A stretch of DNA of 40,618 nucleotides. Origin: a virus. The stretch spans positions 1 through 40,618 of IMG/VR virus record IMGVR_UViG_3300009182_000007; one strand, given 5' to 3'. The translations under genes and the position numbers were made by a program. The notes under the pieces are model-generated. The model did not search any database. It saw only the letters and a program-made list of their open reading frames with translations, and was not told the DNA's origin. Within the stretch, counting starts at the first letter, position 1, and each line of letters begins with the position of its first letter. Below are positions 1-8,696 of the stretch, in pieces.

Positions 1-123
1 AATGTAATGCTGAAGATTCCCAATAAAGACGCAGAAGGCGGCTTTGTGGAGATGACAGCAAGCCGTGCGGCTTCCATTCTGGGTCAAGGAAGTGCTATCC
101 ATGAAAATGCTCGTAAACTGAAA
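1..123. repeat. Terminal direct repeat, left copy (contig circularity)
   Basis: Bases 1-123 are identical to 40496-40618. The repeat lies inside the scaffold gene and keeps its reading frame, so it looks like assembly overlap of a circular or circularly permuted genome rather than an evolved terminal repeat. The non-redundant unit is 40,495 bp. Confidence 0.95.
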
Positions 124-810
124 GCAGAACGCGCAGATTTTGAAGAGTATGAAAGTAAGCGCCGTAGTGAATTGGACGGTTTGCAGATTGGGCTTGAATT
201 TACTATCGTTCCGCAACTAGAAACAGCAGCAAACGAATTAGTAACCTTGCAACAATATAACCAGCAATGGAAGCAAATCTACGATAACGCGACTACTGAA
301 GTTCAACGTAGCGAAGCTGAAGCAGCAATGCGACAGAACGCAGCATTGATTAAGCAAAAATCGGATTTCATTACGGAAAGTCGGCCTAAAGTTAACCAGT
401 TTTATCAGGCTAGGTCTGAATTTGTAAAAGAAACGCTTGAGAAATCTCGGCAATCATTTACAGACAAAGAATTGGCAAACAAGGCAAACTTTACCGAACT
501 TAGAGATAAGTTGGCAAAGGACTGGAAGGGTGCAAATGGAGCATTTGTTCCTGGTGTTCCAAATATTGATTTGGTATCCAGTGATGAATATCTGTTGGGT
601 CTTATTCGTGATGGCATGAAGTTCCGTGAGGGGCCAATTGTCAAAAATGCTGGTGGTTCGTTAGCAGCGGCTAACAAAACACTGGCAAAGTCTAAGACTG
701 TTCCTGAAGACAAGCTGGAAACTCTGCAAAAGAAAGCAAATTCGGGCGATAAGAATGCGACTCGGGATTTATTGGCAACCATGCTTGCATCAAATAAACG
801 CAAGCGTTAA
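1..810 (+). CDS. Capsid scaffolding protein, C-terminal part (continues from 40196)
   Basis: The reading frame is open from base 1 and joins, through the terminal repeat, to the start at 40196. The whole protein is about 369 aa (100 codons upstream of the junction plus 269 here). Methionine at base 7 is internal, not the start. The segment is charged, rich in Glu, Lys, Gln and Ala, and predicted to be mostly helical and coiled coil. It ends in a basic tail (NKRKR), as scaffold proteins that bind the inner capsid wall often do. It sits between the portal block and the major capsid gene, the classical scaffold position. Role inferred: temporary core for procapsid assembly. No protease motif is visible, so a fused maturation protease is unlikely. 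Confidence 0.8.
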   Translation, partial: NVMLKIPNKDAEGGFVEMTASRAASILGQGSAIHENARKLKAERADFEEYESKRRSELDGLQIGLEFTIVPQLETAANELVTLQQYNQQWKQIYDNATTEVQRSEAEAAMRQNAALIKQKSDFITESRPKVNQFYQARSEFVKETLEKSRQSFTDKELANKANFTELRDKLAKDWKGANGAFVPGVPNIDLVSSDEYLLGLIRDGMKFREGPIVKNAGGSLAAANKTLAKSKTVPEDKLETLQKKANSGDKNATRDLLATMLASNKRKR

Positions 811-825
811 TTTTTAGGATTTATT

Positions 826-1989
826 ATGGCTACTATCACCTCTACCTCGCTTGGTAACGGCAATGGCTCGTATACCACCGATATCGTCGTCAAAGACCTC
901 GATATGACCGTTTCTAACTATGTTAAGGATCGTACCCCGATCACTAACATGGCTATGAGCAAAAAACGTAAAGTAAATTCGACTCTGCACATCTGGCCCG
1001 TGGATTACTACCGTACTCCCGTTCTGAATGCAAAGTTGGAAGGCGCTGCTGTTTCTGCTTCTGACGCTGCTTCCAATACCCGTGCAAACTGCGGTAACTA
1101 CACCCAGATTTTCACGACCACGATTGGTGCTACTGGCACCGCCCGTGCTGTGGAGCAAGCTGGTGGCGATCCTCAGGCATACCAAGAAGTCAAGCAATTG
1201 ACTGAAATCATGTTTGACGTTGAACTCCAAATGGTTCGTGCTGACGGCGCTTCCATCAAGTACAGCGGTCAAGCCGGTACTCAGCCTAGCGGTTCTACAA
1301 CCACCAACTCTGGTCGTCGTTTTGGTTCCTTGTTTGCTTTTGCTGGTACTCGTTCGGGCAACCCAACTTCCGGTACTGCTGTGTTGAACTTGGCTACTTC
1401 TGACGGCAACGACACCACTTCCACCACCAGCACCAACCAGCCTTTCAATGGTGTGTTGGCTAATGCAGGTTTGGGCTACTTCTCGTTTGCATCGGGTCAA
1501 ACCTTGCAACAGTTCAGCCCCTTCCTGTACAAGCAATTGGTAACAACTGCTGAGCAACGCTTCAACGCTAAGATCACCAACATGGTTGTTCCTACCTCGA
1601 TGCGTACTCACATCAGCGACCAACTGCCTACCAGCCGTTCTATCAACCGTTTTAACCCTGCTGACAAGGGCGACACGATTGGTACTTACGAAGGTGACTT
1701 CAACTACACCTACCAGATCGACGACTCTTGGGTCATGGATCAAACTGGTTCGGATAACAACTCGGTTCTGTTCATGAACCCTGACGTTATCCAGTGGGGT
1801 TCGTTGCGTGAACTCGGCCCGAACAACGAAGTGTTCAGTTCTGCTGACGCTTCTTTGGATCAGTACATCATGGAAGGTACTTTGATTGTGCGTAACCCCG
1901 CAGGCGTGGGCGTACTGTCTGGTATCTCGCCAACTGGTGCTTCTGTGACGGCTCCTCGCTCTTCTACCCAAGTGCAGCGTTACCTGTAA
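826..1989 (+). CDS. Major capsid protein (SU10-like, DUF5309-type HK97 fold)
   Basis: 387 aa. It begins 15 nt after the scaffold stop with an AGGA ribosome site. The N-terminal stretch with RTPITNMAMSKKRKV and the C-terminal run (vlFMNPDVIQWGSLRELGP, then a YIMEGTLIVRNPAG motif) match the pattern I know for DUF5309/SU10-family capsid proteins: an 'xTP' N-arm, a late 'vlDp..v..lr' strand and a 'gE.TLev.N' strand near the end. Codons are strongly biased (many C-ending and GGT/CGT codons) compared with neighbours, typical of a very highly expressed virion gene. This bias also creates a 408-codon open frame on the opposite strand that I do not regard as a gene. A hairpin follows the stop. Confidence 0.9.
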   Translation: MATITSTSLGNGNGSYTTDIVVKDLDMTVSNYVKDRTPITNMAMSKKRKVNSTLHIWPVDYYRTPVLNAKLEGAAVSASDAASNTRANCGNYTQIFTTTIGATGTARAVEQAGGDPQAYQEVKQLTEIMFDVELQMVRADGASIKYSGQAGTQPSGSTTTNSGRRFGSLFAFAGTRSGNPTSGTAVLNLATSDGNDTTSTTSTNQPFNGVLANAGLGYFSFASGQTLQQFSPFLYKQLVTTAEQRFNAKITNMVVPTSMRTHISDQLPTSRSINRFNPADKGDTIGTYEGDFNYTYQIDDSWVMDQTGSDNNSVLFMNPDVIQWGSLRELGPNNEVFSSADASLDQYIMEGTLIVRNPAGVGVLSGISPTGASVTAPRSSTQVQRYL

Positions 1990-2005
1990 TCCTCTAAGGG
2001 TTTCT

Positions 2006-2031
2006 GAAGAAGGTTGGCAACAGCCTTCTTT
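2006..2031 (+). terminator. Hairpin after the major capsid gene (partial terminator)
   Basis: aagaaggt (2007-2014) can pair with gccttctt (2023-2030): eight pairs, one of them U-G, with an 8-nt loop. The U-tract after it is short, so it probably terminates only part of the transcripts. Such a site would lower expression of the genes after the capsid gene. Confidence 0.5.
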
Positions 2032-2051
2032 GGAAAGCATGGAGAATGAAA

Positions 2052-2546
2052 ATGGATGATGAAGAAGTAAAAGTTAACGAAAAATATTATTCCGAGGGAA
2101 TCTTGGAATCTGGTATTGAAGGCGTTTTGCGAAAGAACGACAAACTTTTTAATGAAGTTAAGTCTAAAAACTGGTCGCAATCATTCAATACCGAAAACAT
2201 TAACTACAAAGTTGGTGCTGTAGATGGTGAACGCTATGTTCAGTATGAGCAAAAAAATGTAGAAGAAGTTCGACAGTTTTGCAAAGAACGTCGAGAATTC
2301 CACAAGATTCATGGAACTGACAATCCATTCTTTGCTGGTACTGCACACATGATGCAATTGCCCAAGTGTTTTGCACATGAAATCTCTTCCAAATGGTTTG
2401 GTAATCGCCCTTGGGAATTGATTAAAATGGACAAAAAGGACAAGATTCTTTTCTACGCCATTGTCAATGAATATTACAGCGATTTTGTATGCCACCCAAG
2501 TGGGAAAATCCCGCTTCCGTATAATCCTGCAATACCTACAAAATAA
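2052..2546 (+). CDS. Conserved-looking virion-region protein, function unknown
   Basis: 164 aa from the ATG at 2052. The earlier ATG at 2046 is only one base from the GGAG at 2041-2044, while 2052 has ideal 7-nt spacing, so 2052 is chosen. The protein is hydrophilic, with an acidic and basic N-terminal half. The C-terminal half is richer in aromatics (FGNRPWELIKMDKKDKILFY) and it ends in a proline-rich tail. I do not recognise the family. It lies between the major capsid gene and the adaptor, where head-completion, decoration or minor capsid proteins are often found, but nothing in the sequence proves such a role. Confidence 0.75.
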   Translation: MDDEEVKVNEKYYSEGILESGIEGVLRKNDKLFNEVKSKNWSQSFNTENINYKVGAVDGERYVQYEQKNVEEVRQFCKERREFHKIHGTDNPFFAGTAHMMQLPKCFAHEISSKWFGNRPWELIKMDKKDKILFYAIVNEYYSDFVCHPSGKIPLPYNPAIPTK

Positions 2547-2555
2547 GGTTAACAA

Positions 2556-3539
2556 ATGGCACTATTCATTCAATCAGCTAATTCTCTAGTTAGCCGTATC
2601 GCTCAATGGGTAGGTGCCATACCTTCTGCGCTGACTATCACAGCCACTGCAATCAATACCACAACTGGCGTAATTACTACCTCGGCATCTGCCGTAGGAA
2701 CAGTCCTTGTTGGTGACTTTATTGGCCCAAGCGTTCAAGGGCCTTATGCTGCGGTTACGGCTGTTTCTAGTACAACCATCACGGTTAACGATCCAGACGG
2801 CGTATGGACGGGTTTAACGACTCCTGCGGCTATTCTGAAGCTGCCAACACAATCTTCAATGGAAATCATGGCTTGCATTCAAATGTGCGAGTTAAAAATG
2901 CGTACCATTGAATTGCCAGCATTGCGTTCTGACCCATACACAACCACAACCCCAACAATCTTGACTACAAATGCTCAAGGTATGGCTCCTATCCCTGCGG
3001 ATATGAACTCGCCCATCTTGTTCTTTCAAGATACTCAACCTCAGAACCAACCAGCAGGTGCTACAAATGTTGGCCCTTGGATTATTTATGACCGTGTGGG
3101 CGACCGTGAAATCATTCGCCGTAGGATGATTGACCAACTGTACATCCGTCCTTTTGGTGTGCCACGGGTTATTCGTGCATCTTTTTCTGAAGTTGGGCCA
3201 AACTATGTGTTTACGCCCAATCCTGGTGAAAACGTACAAATTAAAGCCTACTACAACAAAACCTTTCCATTTTTGTTCAGTGCAACTACAGATAATTTAA
3301 ATCCATTGGTGCAGTCCAATGCTGTACTTGGTTCTTTCCCAGAAGGTTATTTGTACGGAACTTTGTCGGCTTACTACGACAAGAATAAAAACTCTGACGA
3401 ATCTCAAAAATGGGATGTTCGATTTGATGCTGCTTATGGTCTAATTGAAGATCAAAACTACAAAGGTAAGTGGCGTGGTGGGGATCAACACCTTACGTCT
3501 GAATACCAGCCAAGGTCTTATCGCTACAGCTTTAAGTGA
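2556..3539 (+). CDS. Head-tail adaptor (SU10/T7 gp11-like) with a beta-rich insertion
   Basis: 327 aa, behind a TAAGG site made from the previous stop. The C-terminal part has the layout of the SU10-type adaptor: a 'viyDRVGDREI' strand, an 'IRPFGVPRVIRASF' strand pair, then FPEGYLYGTLSAYYDK followed by a helix-rich end (WDVRFDAAYGLIED). Such proteins form the ring between portal and tail nozzle. Residues about 24-92 are a Thr/Val/Ala-rich, strand-like insert between the first helix (SLVSRIAQWVG) and the next one (MEIMACIQMCELKMRTIEL). Typical relatives are nearer 200-250 aa, so the insert explains the extra length. The assignment rests on pattern and gene order; a tail-tube role is the main alternative. 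Confidence 0.65.
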   Translation: MALFIQSANSLVSRIAQWVGAIPSALTITATAINTTTGVITTSASAVGTVLVGDFIGPSVQGPYAAVTAVSSTTITVNDPDGVWTGLTTPAAILKLPTQSSMEIMACIQMCELKMRTIELPALRSDPYTTTTPTILTTNAQGMAPIPADMNSPILFFQDTQPQNQPAGATNVGPWIIYDRVGDREIIRRRMIDQLYIRPFGVPRVIRASFSEVGPNYVFTPNPGENVQIKAYYNKTFPFLFSATTDNLNPLVQSNAVLGSFPEGYLYGTLSAYYDKNKNSDESQKWDVRFDAAYGLIEDQNYKGKWRGGDQHLTSEYQPRSYRYSFK

Positions 3540-3560
3540 TCTAAATTTTAAGGATTCAAT

Positions 3561-5897
3561 ATGGCGACAAGTGGCCTATATGGAAACACAGCAGCAAGTG
3601 TTGTAGCCCTGCCTTCAGGTTCCGAAACTTCTGGTTTGTACGGAAACAATACAGTTTTTGGTGGCACTTATTTTGAGTGGTTTATTTTTCAAGATTCAGC
3701 AACTCAATCGGCAACTCCTACTGGCGGTTCTTGGGACTTTACAACAAACTTAGGAACTCCTCCTACTGGCTGGTCAAATCAACCTCCTGTAAATCCTATT
3801 TATAAAGTTTGGATTTCAATTGCACTTGTTAACTCTAGAAGTTCTGCTACATACACTTGGTCAACTCCAGGATTAATGTCGGCAATTACAAACGGAACCG
3901 TTACATCCGTTGGATTGTCTGCGCCATCATTTTTATCTGTATCTGGTAGCCCTGTAACAAACAGCGGCACATTGGCTCTTTCGTACTCTGGTACGGCTCT
4001 TCCTGTTGCCAATGGCGGAACAGGAACAACTACACCTTCTTTGGTAGCAGGAACAAACGTCACTATTTCCGGAACTTGGCCTAATCAAACCATTAACTCT
4101 ACGGCAAGTGGTGGCGGCACTGGAACAGTTACTTCTGTTGCCGCAACTGTTCCTTCTTTTTTGTCAGTTACTGGTAGCCCAATTACAACAAGCGGAACTT
4201 TGGGAATCACTTATTCTGGTACTGCACTTCCAGTAGCAAATGGCGGAACAGGTGTTACTGTATCAACTGGAGCAAATTCTGTTGTTTTGCGTGATGCAAA
4301 CCAAAATATTACAACTAATGCAATAAATGATGGTTATTTGAATACTACCGCTTCTGGAACTTCAATTATTTTGACGGCTGATTCTATTCGTCGATACACA
4401 ATTAATGGTTCTGGCGGTCAAATTATTCAATTGCCTAATGCAACTACATTGGCAAATGGTGCTATTTTTGAGTTTGACAACAATCAAACTAGCGGTGCAG
4501 TCACAGTAAATAATAATTCAGGCACATTAGTTGTTTCTGTGCCTAGTGGCGGTATTGTTAGGGTTGATTTGTTATCTAACGCTATTGCTGCTGGTTCTTG
4601 GGATAAACACAGTTTAACTCCGTCAAATGTATCTTGGTCAACCAATACATTTGATTACCCAGGTTCAATTACATCTGCCACTTGGAACGGAGCAACAGTT
4701 GCTTATAACCGAGGTGGCACTGGACAATCAGCTAACTTTGTTGCTGGTGGCATTGTTTACGGTTCTACTACAACTGCAATGGCAGTTACTCCAATTGGTA
4801 CAAGTGGACAAGTTTTAACTTCTGCTGGTGCTGGAACGCCAACTTGGACAACACCAACCACAGGTACGGTTACAAGTGTTGCGGCACTTACATTAGGAAC
4901 TACTGGAACTGATTTAAGTTCTAGTGTTGCAAATGGTTCTACAACGCCAGTTATTACGTTGAATGTTCCAACTGCATCTGCTTCTAATCGTGGCGTTTTA
5001 AGTAGCGCCGATTGGACAACATTTAATAGCAAAGGTTCTGGTACGGTTACATCAGTCGGTGGAACAGGCACGGTAAGCGGAATCTCTTTGTCTGGCACAG
5101 TCACCAGTTCTGGTAACTTGACCCTTGGTGGTACGCTTGATCTGTCCAGCCCTCCTGCCATCGGCTCTACGGCAGCAAACACAGGCGCATTTACTACATT
5201 AAGCGCATCCTCTACGGTAAGCGGGACAGGATTTAGTACATATCTTGCCAGCCCTCCTGCTATTGGTGGCACAGCGGCTGCTGCTGGTAGCTTCACAACA
5301 TTAACAGCAACAACATCAGTAACAACGCCTATTGTTCAAAATAGTGCTGCTGCTGCTATTCCATTCAAAACAAATTCAGCAACAAGTGCAATAACCCAGT
5401 TTAATGTAGATCACACAAATTCTGCTGTTAACTATGTACAGGTAACGGGTGGAACTACCGTAACTAAAACAGTAACCGTATCTGCACAAGGTTCGGATAC
5501 AGACGTTGATTTAGCTTTAGCGCCAAAAGGCGCAGGGCGCGTTACTGTTTCAACTAGCATTAAACCTAAAGTTAGTAGTGCAGCAAACGTAACATCTCCA
5601 TTAGCTTGGAACAGCACATCTTTTGACGAATACGCCATTACTGCTTTGGCTAATGCTTTGACAATTAACGCTGATGCAAACGCATCTCCTGCTGACGGTC
5701 AAAGAATGCTGTTCAGGTTTAAGGACAACGGAACCGCACGTGCATTGACTTGGACAACAGGTGCAACAAACGCATTTCGTGCTGTTGGCGTTACTTTGCC
5801 TACAACTACTGTTGCATCTAAGCTGGTATATATTGGCTGTATATACAACTCTGCTGATTCCCGTTGGGATGCAGTAGCTGTGTCGCAGGAGGCGTAA
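3561..5897 (+). CDS. Tail fibre / virion protein with GTVTSV-type repeats
   Basis: 778 aa, rich in Thr, Ser, Gly, Ala and Val and nearly free of Cys. After a short N-terminal domain (about residues 1-105) it has two copies of a module running from GTVTSV through PSFLSV and SGTL to YSGTALPVANGGTG. Then follow a further GTVTSVAALTLGTTGTD module with SSADWTTFNSKGSGTVTSV, and two copies of a SPPAIG.TAA..G.FTTL module. These repeats are widespread in long phage fibres and surface-bound virion proteins. The last 110 residues form a compact domain (RMLFRFKDNGTARALTWTTG) like fibre-tip domains. Its stop overlaps the next start by one base (TAATG), so the two fibre genes are probably translationally coupled. 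Inferred role: extended adsorption fibre. Confidence 0.75.
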   Translation: MATSGLYGNTAASVVALPSGSETSGLYGNNTVFGGTYFEWFIFQDSATQSATPTGGSWDFTTNLGTPPTGWSNQPPVNPIYKVWISIALVNSRSSATYTWSTPGLMSAITNGTVTSVGLSAPSFLSVSGSPVTNSGTLALSYSGTALPVANGGTGTTTPSLVAGTNVTISGTWPNQTINSTASGGGTGTVTSVAATVPSFLSVTGSPITTSGTLGITYSGTALPVANGGTGVTVSTGANSVVLRDANQNITTNAINDGYLNTTASGTSIILTADSIRRYTINGSGGQIIQLPNATTLANGAIFEFDNNQTSGAVTVNNNSGTLVVSVPSGGIVRVDLLSNAIAAGSWDKHSLTPSNVSWSTNTFDYPGSITSATWNGATVAYNRGGTGQSANFVAGGIVYGSTTTAMAVTPIGTSGQVLTSAGAGTPTWTTPTTGTVTSVAALTLGTTGTDLSSSVANGSTTPVITLNVPTASASNRGVLSSADWTTFNSKGSGTVTSVGGTGTVSGISLSGTVTSSGNLTLGGTLDLSSPPAIGSTAANTGAFTTLSASSTVSGTGFSTYLASPPAIGGTAAAAGSFTTLTATTSVTTPIVQNSAAAAIPFKTNSATSAITQFNVDHTNSAVNYVQVTGGTTVTKTVTVSAQGSDTDVDLALAPKGAGRVTVSTSIKPKVSSAANVTSPLAWNSTSFDEYAITALANALTINADANASPADGQRMLFRFKDNGTARALTWTTGATNAFRAVGVTLPTTTVASKLVYIGCIYNSADSRWDAVAVSQEA
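3894..4254 (+). repeat. Two-copy protein-coding module repeat inside the fibre gene
   Basis: Copy 1 (about 3894-4028) and copy 2 (about 4122-4254) both encode GTVTSV...PSFLSV.GSP.T.SGTL..YSGTALPVANGGTG. They differ at many third positions, so the duplication is old or the copies were acquired separately. It marks a place where recombination between fibre genes is likely. Confidence 0.75.
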
Positions 5898-8410
5898 TGG
5901 CAAATAAATATTGGGTGGGTTCTGTTAGCGGCTCTACTCCCGCTTCTGGTAATTGGAGTTCTTCTACTGGATGGAGAACAACATCTGGCGGTCTTGTAAT
6001 TACTACCCCACCCGGAACCGCTGACGTTGCCGTTTTTGACAACAATTCCTTTTTAGGTGCCGCAATTACGGTCACCGTTAGCTCTGCACAAAGTATTTTA
6101 GGGATTGACGCTTCTGGAATTACTACGGGTGCAAATGGCGTTACGCTTGCCGGTACAGGTGCCATAGAAATTCGCAATAGTGGCTCAATAACTTTACCTT
6201 CGTCTCGTTTTTTCTGGACTAACACAGGTATTCTAAGTACAAGGTCGGGTGCAACTTGCACATGGACAACAAATGGGGTATCAATATCATCCCCAATTTC
6301 TTTGGTAGCTCCAACGCTAACACTTGGCAGCAATATTAACTGTACAAATACGCTTACAGTAGGTGGCGGAACTATTAACTTTGGTTCATATCAAATATTT
6401 TGCACTACAGCTACAGTTAATGATACAGCAGGTACATGGAATGCAACAACACAAGGCGCGGGGATTACCGTCACCAATCCATCTGGAACGGTTCTTACTT
6501 GGCCTGCTAGAGCAGGAAGACCTACCTTTTCCGCAATTAAACCTGCAATTACTTTCACATCATCTGATCCGTCTATAACAACAGGCAGAACAGTTAACTG
6601 GACAGGAACAAGTCATTATTCAACAACCTCAACAACTCCGGGTTTTGTTTTTACTAATGGTTCCGATCAAGTAAATTTTTCGCTTCCAGTAGCAGCCGCC
6701 GGATTTTATTTTAACTTTGCGTTTTTAGACACTACTGGTTTTAATGGTTCTATTACATTTTCGTCAAACACTCCCACTACTCTTAATATTTATGGTGATA
6801 TAACAATACCTCCCGGATTAAAAGCTTTATCAGTTGCTCAAATAGGGTTAGCCGGAACATCATCAAATAAATTTGCAGTAAATGCCACGTCTTTAACTTC
6901 AGGTTATTTATTTTTTGTCATGTCTCTGACTGCTGTTTATGTGCAACAGGGTAATTTGGCAAATTGCAGTTTATCTATACTTAACGGTTATCCATACCAA
7001 TTTACAACTGGTTATTTTATATTTAATAATACTGGGATTATTTCCGCAAATTATAATGCCGTAAACAATACATATTTTACAGGGGATATAACATTTGGAA
7101 CTTCCAATTTTACTTTAATTGATGCATTTAATTTTACGCTCTGTACTTCAATAACAAAACAATCTAACACAAGCAATTTATCAAGTGATGTTTTAGATAT
7201 TCAATTAACATCATTATCTATTCCCATTACTCTTGGTGGCGCTACCAGTTATGTATATTTTACCAATGCTACTCAAACAAGTAGTACAATTAGTTTTAAT
7301 GGAAATATTATTTATTTAAAACTATATTATTCAAATTTAAATAATATTGTTTTTAATTCTTATAATGTTGGTTTTTTAGATATAACTTATTCAACAATTA
7401 CAAATTCATCCCCAATTACTATAAATACAACAGGAATTCGTTTTAATACTTCAGGTAATATTAATTTACCAAATAATTCTATTATAAATACTACTGGTGG
7501 TATGAGGATTGGTTTTGTAACTGTAACAAACCAGTACACCGTTAATTTTAATATTTCTTCTGGCACAGACGCATACATATATAATTATAGTTCCGCTGGC
7601 GCTCCATCAGGAGCCGTTCCTACCGTAAACATTAGTGGCGGCGGCAATGTTTATTTTGAAGATGGCAATAGTGATTTTACTACTAATTTTTTTAAATCAT
7701 TAAACACAACTGGTTTTACGGGAACATTTAATAACCTTGCTAATCTATGTGTTGTTTACCTTAAAGATTTTTTAACGCAAAGTTCAACTGATTCTTTTTT
7801 GCCTGTAGTTATAAGTTTATATGATGGAGCGTCCGGTGGTAGTTTTTCTTTAAACACATCTAAAATATGCAGATTTTATGGAAGCACTTCTACACAATCT
7901 ATAACATTTGGCTCTTCAACTCTTGAAATTTTACCTAATTTTTCTTCAACAGGATATTTTCAAATTGGTAGCGCAAGTGTAAGCAATGTTCCTAATACTA
8001 TAACTGTGTCATCCGGTACGACAGGTGGCCCTTGTACTTTAGATTTTAAGTCTTCAACTAACTTAAATAATGTTGTTATTAATTCAGCTTCTGTAGTTAT
8101 TATTGCTGGTCGCATATCTAATTTAACTAACAGCGTACAACCAACTACAGTTAAATTTGCAAGTAATATTACTTTTGGTGCTTTTGGGCTTAACGGAACA
8201 TCCGGCAACTTAGTAACAGTTGGCTCAAATACAGCGACTCAACGAACATTGACCAAAGGAACCGCATGGACTCTTGCCAACAGCACAGATAGTGGCAACA
8301 ATACAGGTCTTACATTTGGTTCTACGGGCAACAACGCTTACTTGAGTGTTAGTTACATTAATGGTGTTGTTGTAGAGACTGCAACTGGCAATATGTTTTT
8401 AATGTTTTAA
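5897..8410 (+). CDS. Large beta-solenoid-like tail surface protein, probable receptor-binding
   Basis: 837 aa from the ATG at 5897, which shares its first base with the preceding stop and has AGGAGG at 5887-5892. The ATG at 5864 is inside the upstream gene and rejected. The N-terminus (ANKYWVGSVSGS..SGNWSSSTGW..TSGG, then VAVFDNNS) is a pattern I know from phage minor structural proteins. The rest is repetitive, rich in Thr, Ser, Asn, Ile and Phe, with short strand-turn units as in beta-helices. From about base 6660 to 8160 the DNA becomes markedly AT-rich, with long A/T runs and ATT/AAT codons, unlike both ends of the gene. Inferred: an exchanged host-recognition region between conserved virion-attachment ends. 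No enzymatic motif was found. Confidence 0.7.
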   Translation: MANKYWVGSVSGSTPASGNWSSSTGWRTTSGGLVITTPPGTADVAVFDNNSFLGAAITVTVSSAQSILGIDASGITTGANGVTLAGTGAIEIRNSGSITLPSSRFFWTNTGILSTRSGATCTWTTNGVSISSPISLVAPTLTLGSNINCTNTLTVGGGTINFGSYQIFCTTATVNDTAGTWNATTQGAGITVTNPSGTVLTWPARAGRPTFSAIKPAITFTSSDPSITTGRTVNWTGTSHYSTTSTTPGFVFTNGSDQVNFSLPVAAAGFYFNFAFLDTTGFNGSITFSSNTPTTLNIYGDITIPPGLKALSVAQIGLAGTSSNKFAVNATSLTSGYLFFVMSLTAVYVQQGNLANCSLSILNGYPYQFTTGYFIFNNTGIISANYNAVNNTYFTGDITFGTSNFTLIDAFNFTLCTSITKQSNTSNLSSDVLDIQLTSLSIPITLGGATSYVYFTNATQTSSTISFNGNIIYLKLYYSNLNNIVFNSYNVGFLDITYSTITNSSPITINTTGIRFNTSGNINLPNNSIINTTGGMRIGFVTVTNQYTVNFNISSGTDAYIYNYSSAGAPSGAVPTVNISGGGNVYFEDGNSDFTTNFFKSLNTTGFTGTFNNLANLCVVYLKDFLTQSSTDSFLPVVISLYDGASGGSFSLNTSKICRFYGSTSTQSITFGSSTLEILPNFSSTGYFQIGSASVSNVPNTITVSSGTTGGPCTLDFKSSTNLNNVVINSASVVIIAGRISNLTNSVQPTTVKFASNITFGAFGLNGTSGNLVTVGSNTATQRTLTKGTAWTLANSTDSGNNTGLTFGSTGNNAYLSVSYINGVVVETATGNMFLMF

Positions 8411-8418
8411 GGAAAATC

Positions 8419-8688
8419 ATGGCACTTATCAAATCAATTGACACCGACTACGGAATCCCCTCCAGCTATTGGAACATCGGAGCCGTACAAGAAGACTTCA
8501 AGGGACAAGGCACGGAAGTCACGTTCTACGGCTACGCATCCAAAGAAGCCCGTGAAGCTGGAAAACAACCATTGTCCGCAGGAAAATTCAGCATTTCTGG
8601 TGACGAGTACGTTGCTGGTGCTGACCGTGCTGCACTGTACGCAATCATTAAGCAGAAGCCGGAGTTTGAAGGCGCTGAAGACGCATAA
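8419..8688 (+). CDS. Small conserved tail-region protein
   Basis: 89 aa, preceded by TAAGGA formed from the previous stop. I recognise its pattern (YGIPSSYWNIGAVQEDFKG, then a 'YGYASKEAREAGKQPL' stretch and an acidic end) from small genes that recur next to fibre genes in phages. Length and position would suit a fibre chaperone or a small virion decoration protein, but I know of no demonstrated function. An overlapping frame on the same strand (8438-8704) is a shadow. Confidence 0.7.
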   Translation: MALIKSIDTDYGIPSSYWNIGAVQEDFKGQGTEVTFYGYASKEAREAGKQPLSAGKFSISGDEYVAGADRAALYAIIKQKPEFEGAEDA

Positions 8689-8696
8689 GGAACAAT

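Noticed and set aside
814-2040. 408-codon open frame on the minus strand opposite the major capsid gene
   Set aside because: It is exactly antisense to a highly biased capsid gene, has no ribosome site, and its Ser/Arg/Thr/Val composition is that of a mirror frame.
4757-5296. 179-codon minus-strand frame in the fibre gene
   Set aside because: Pro/Val-rich mirror of Gly/Thr-rich fibre repeats; shadow.
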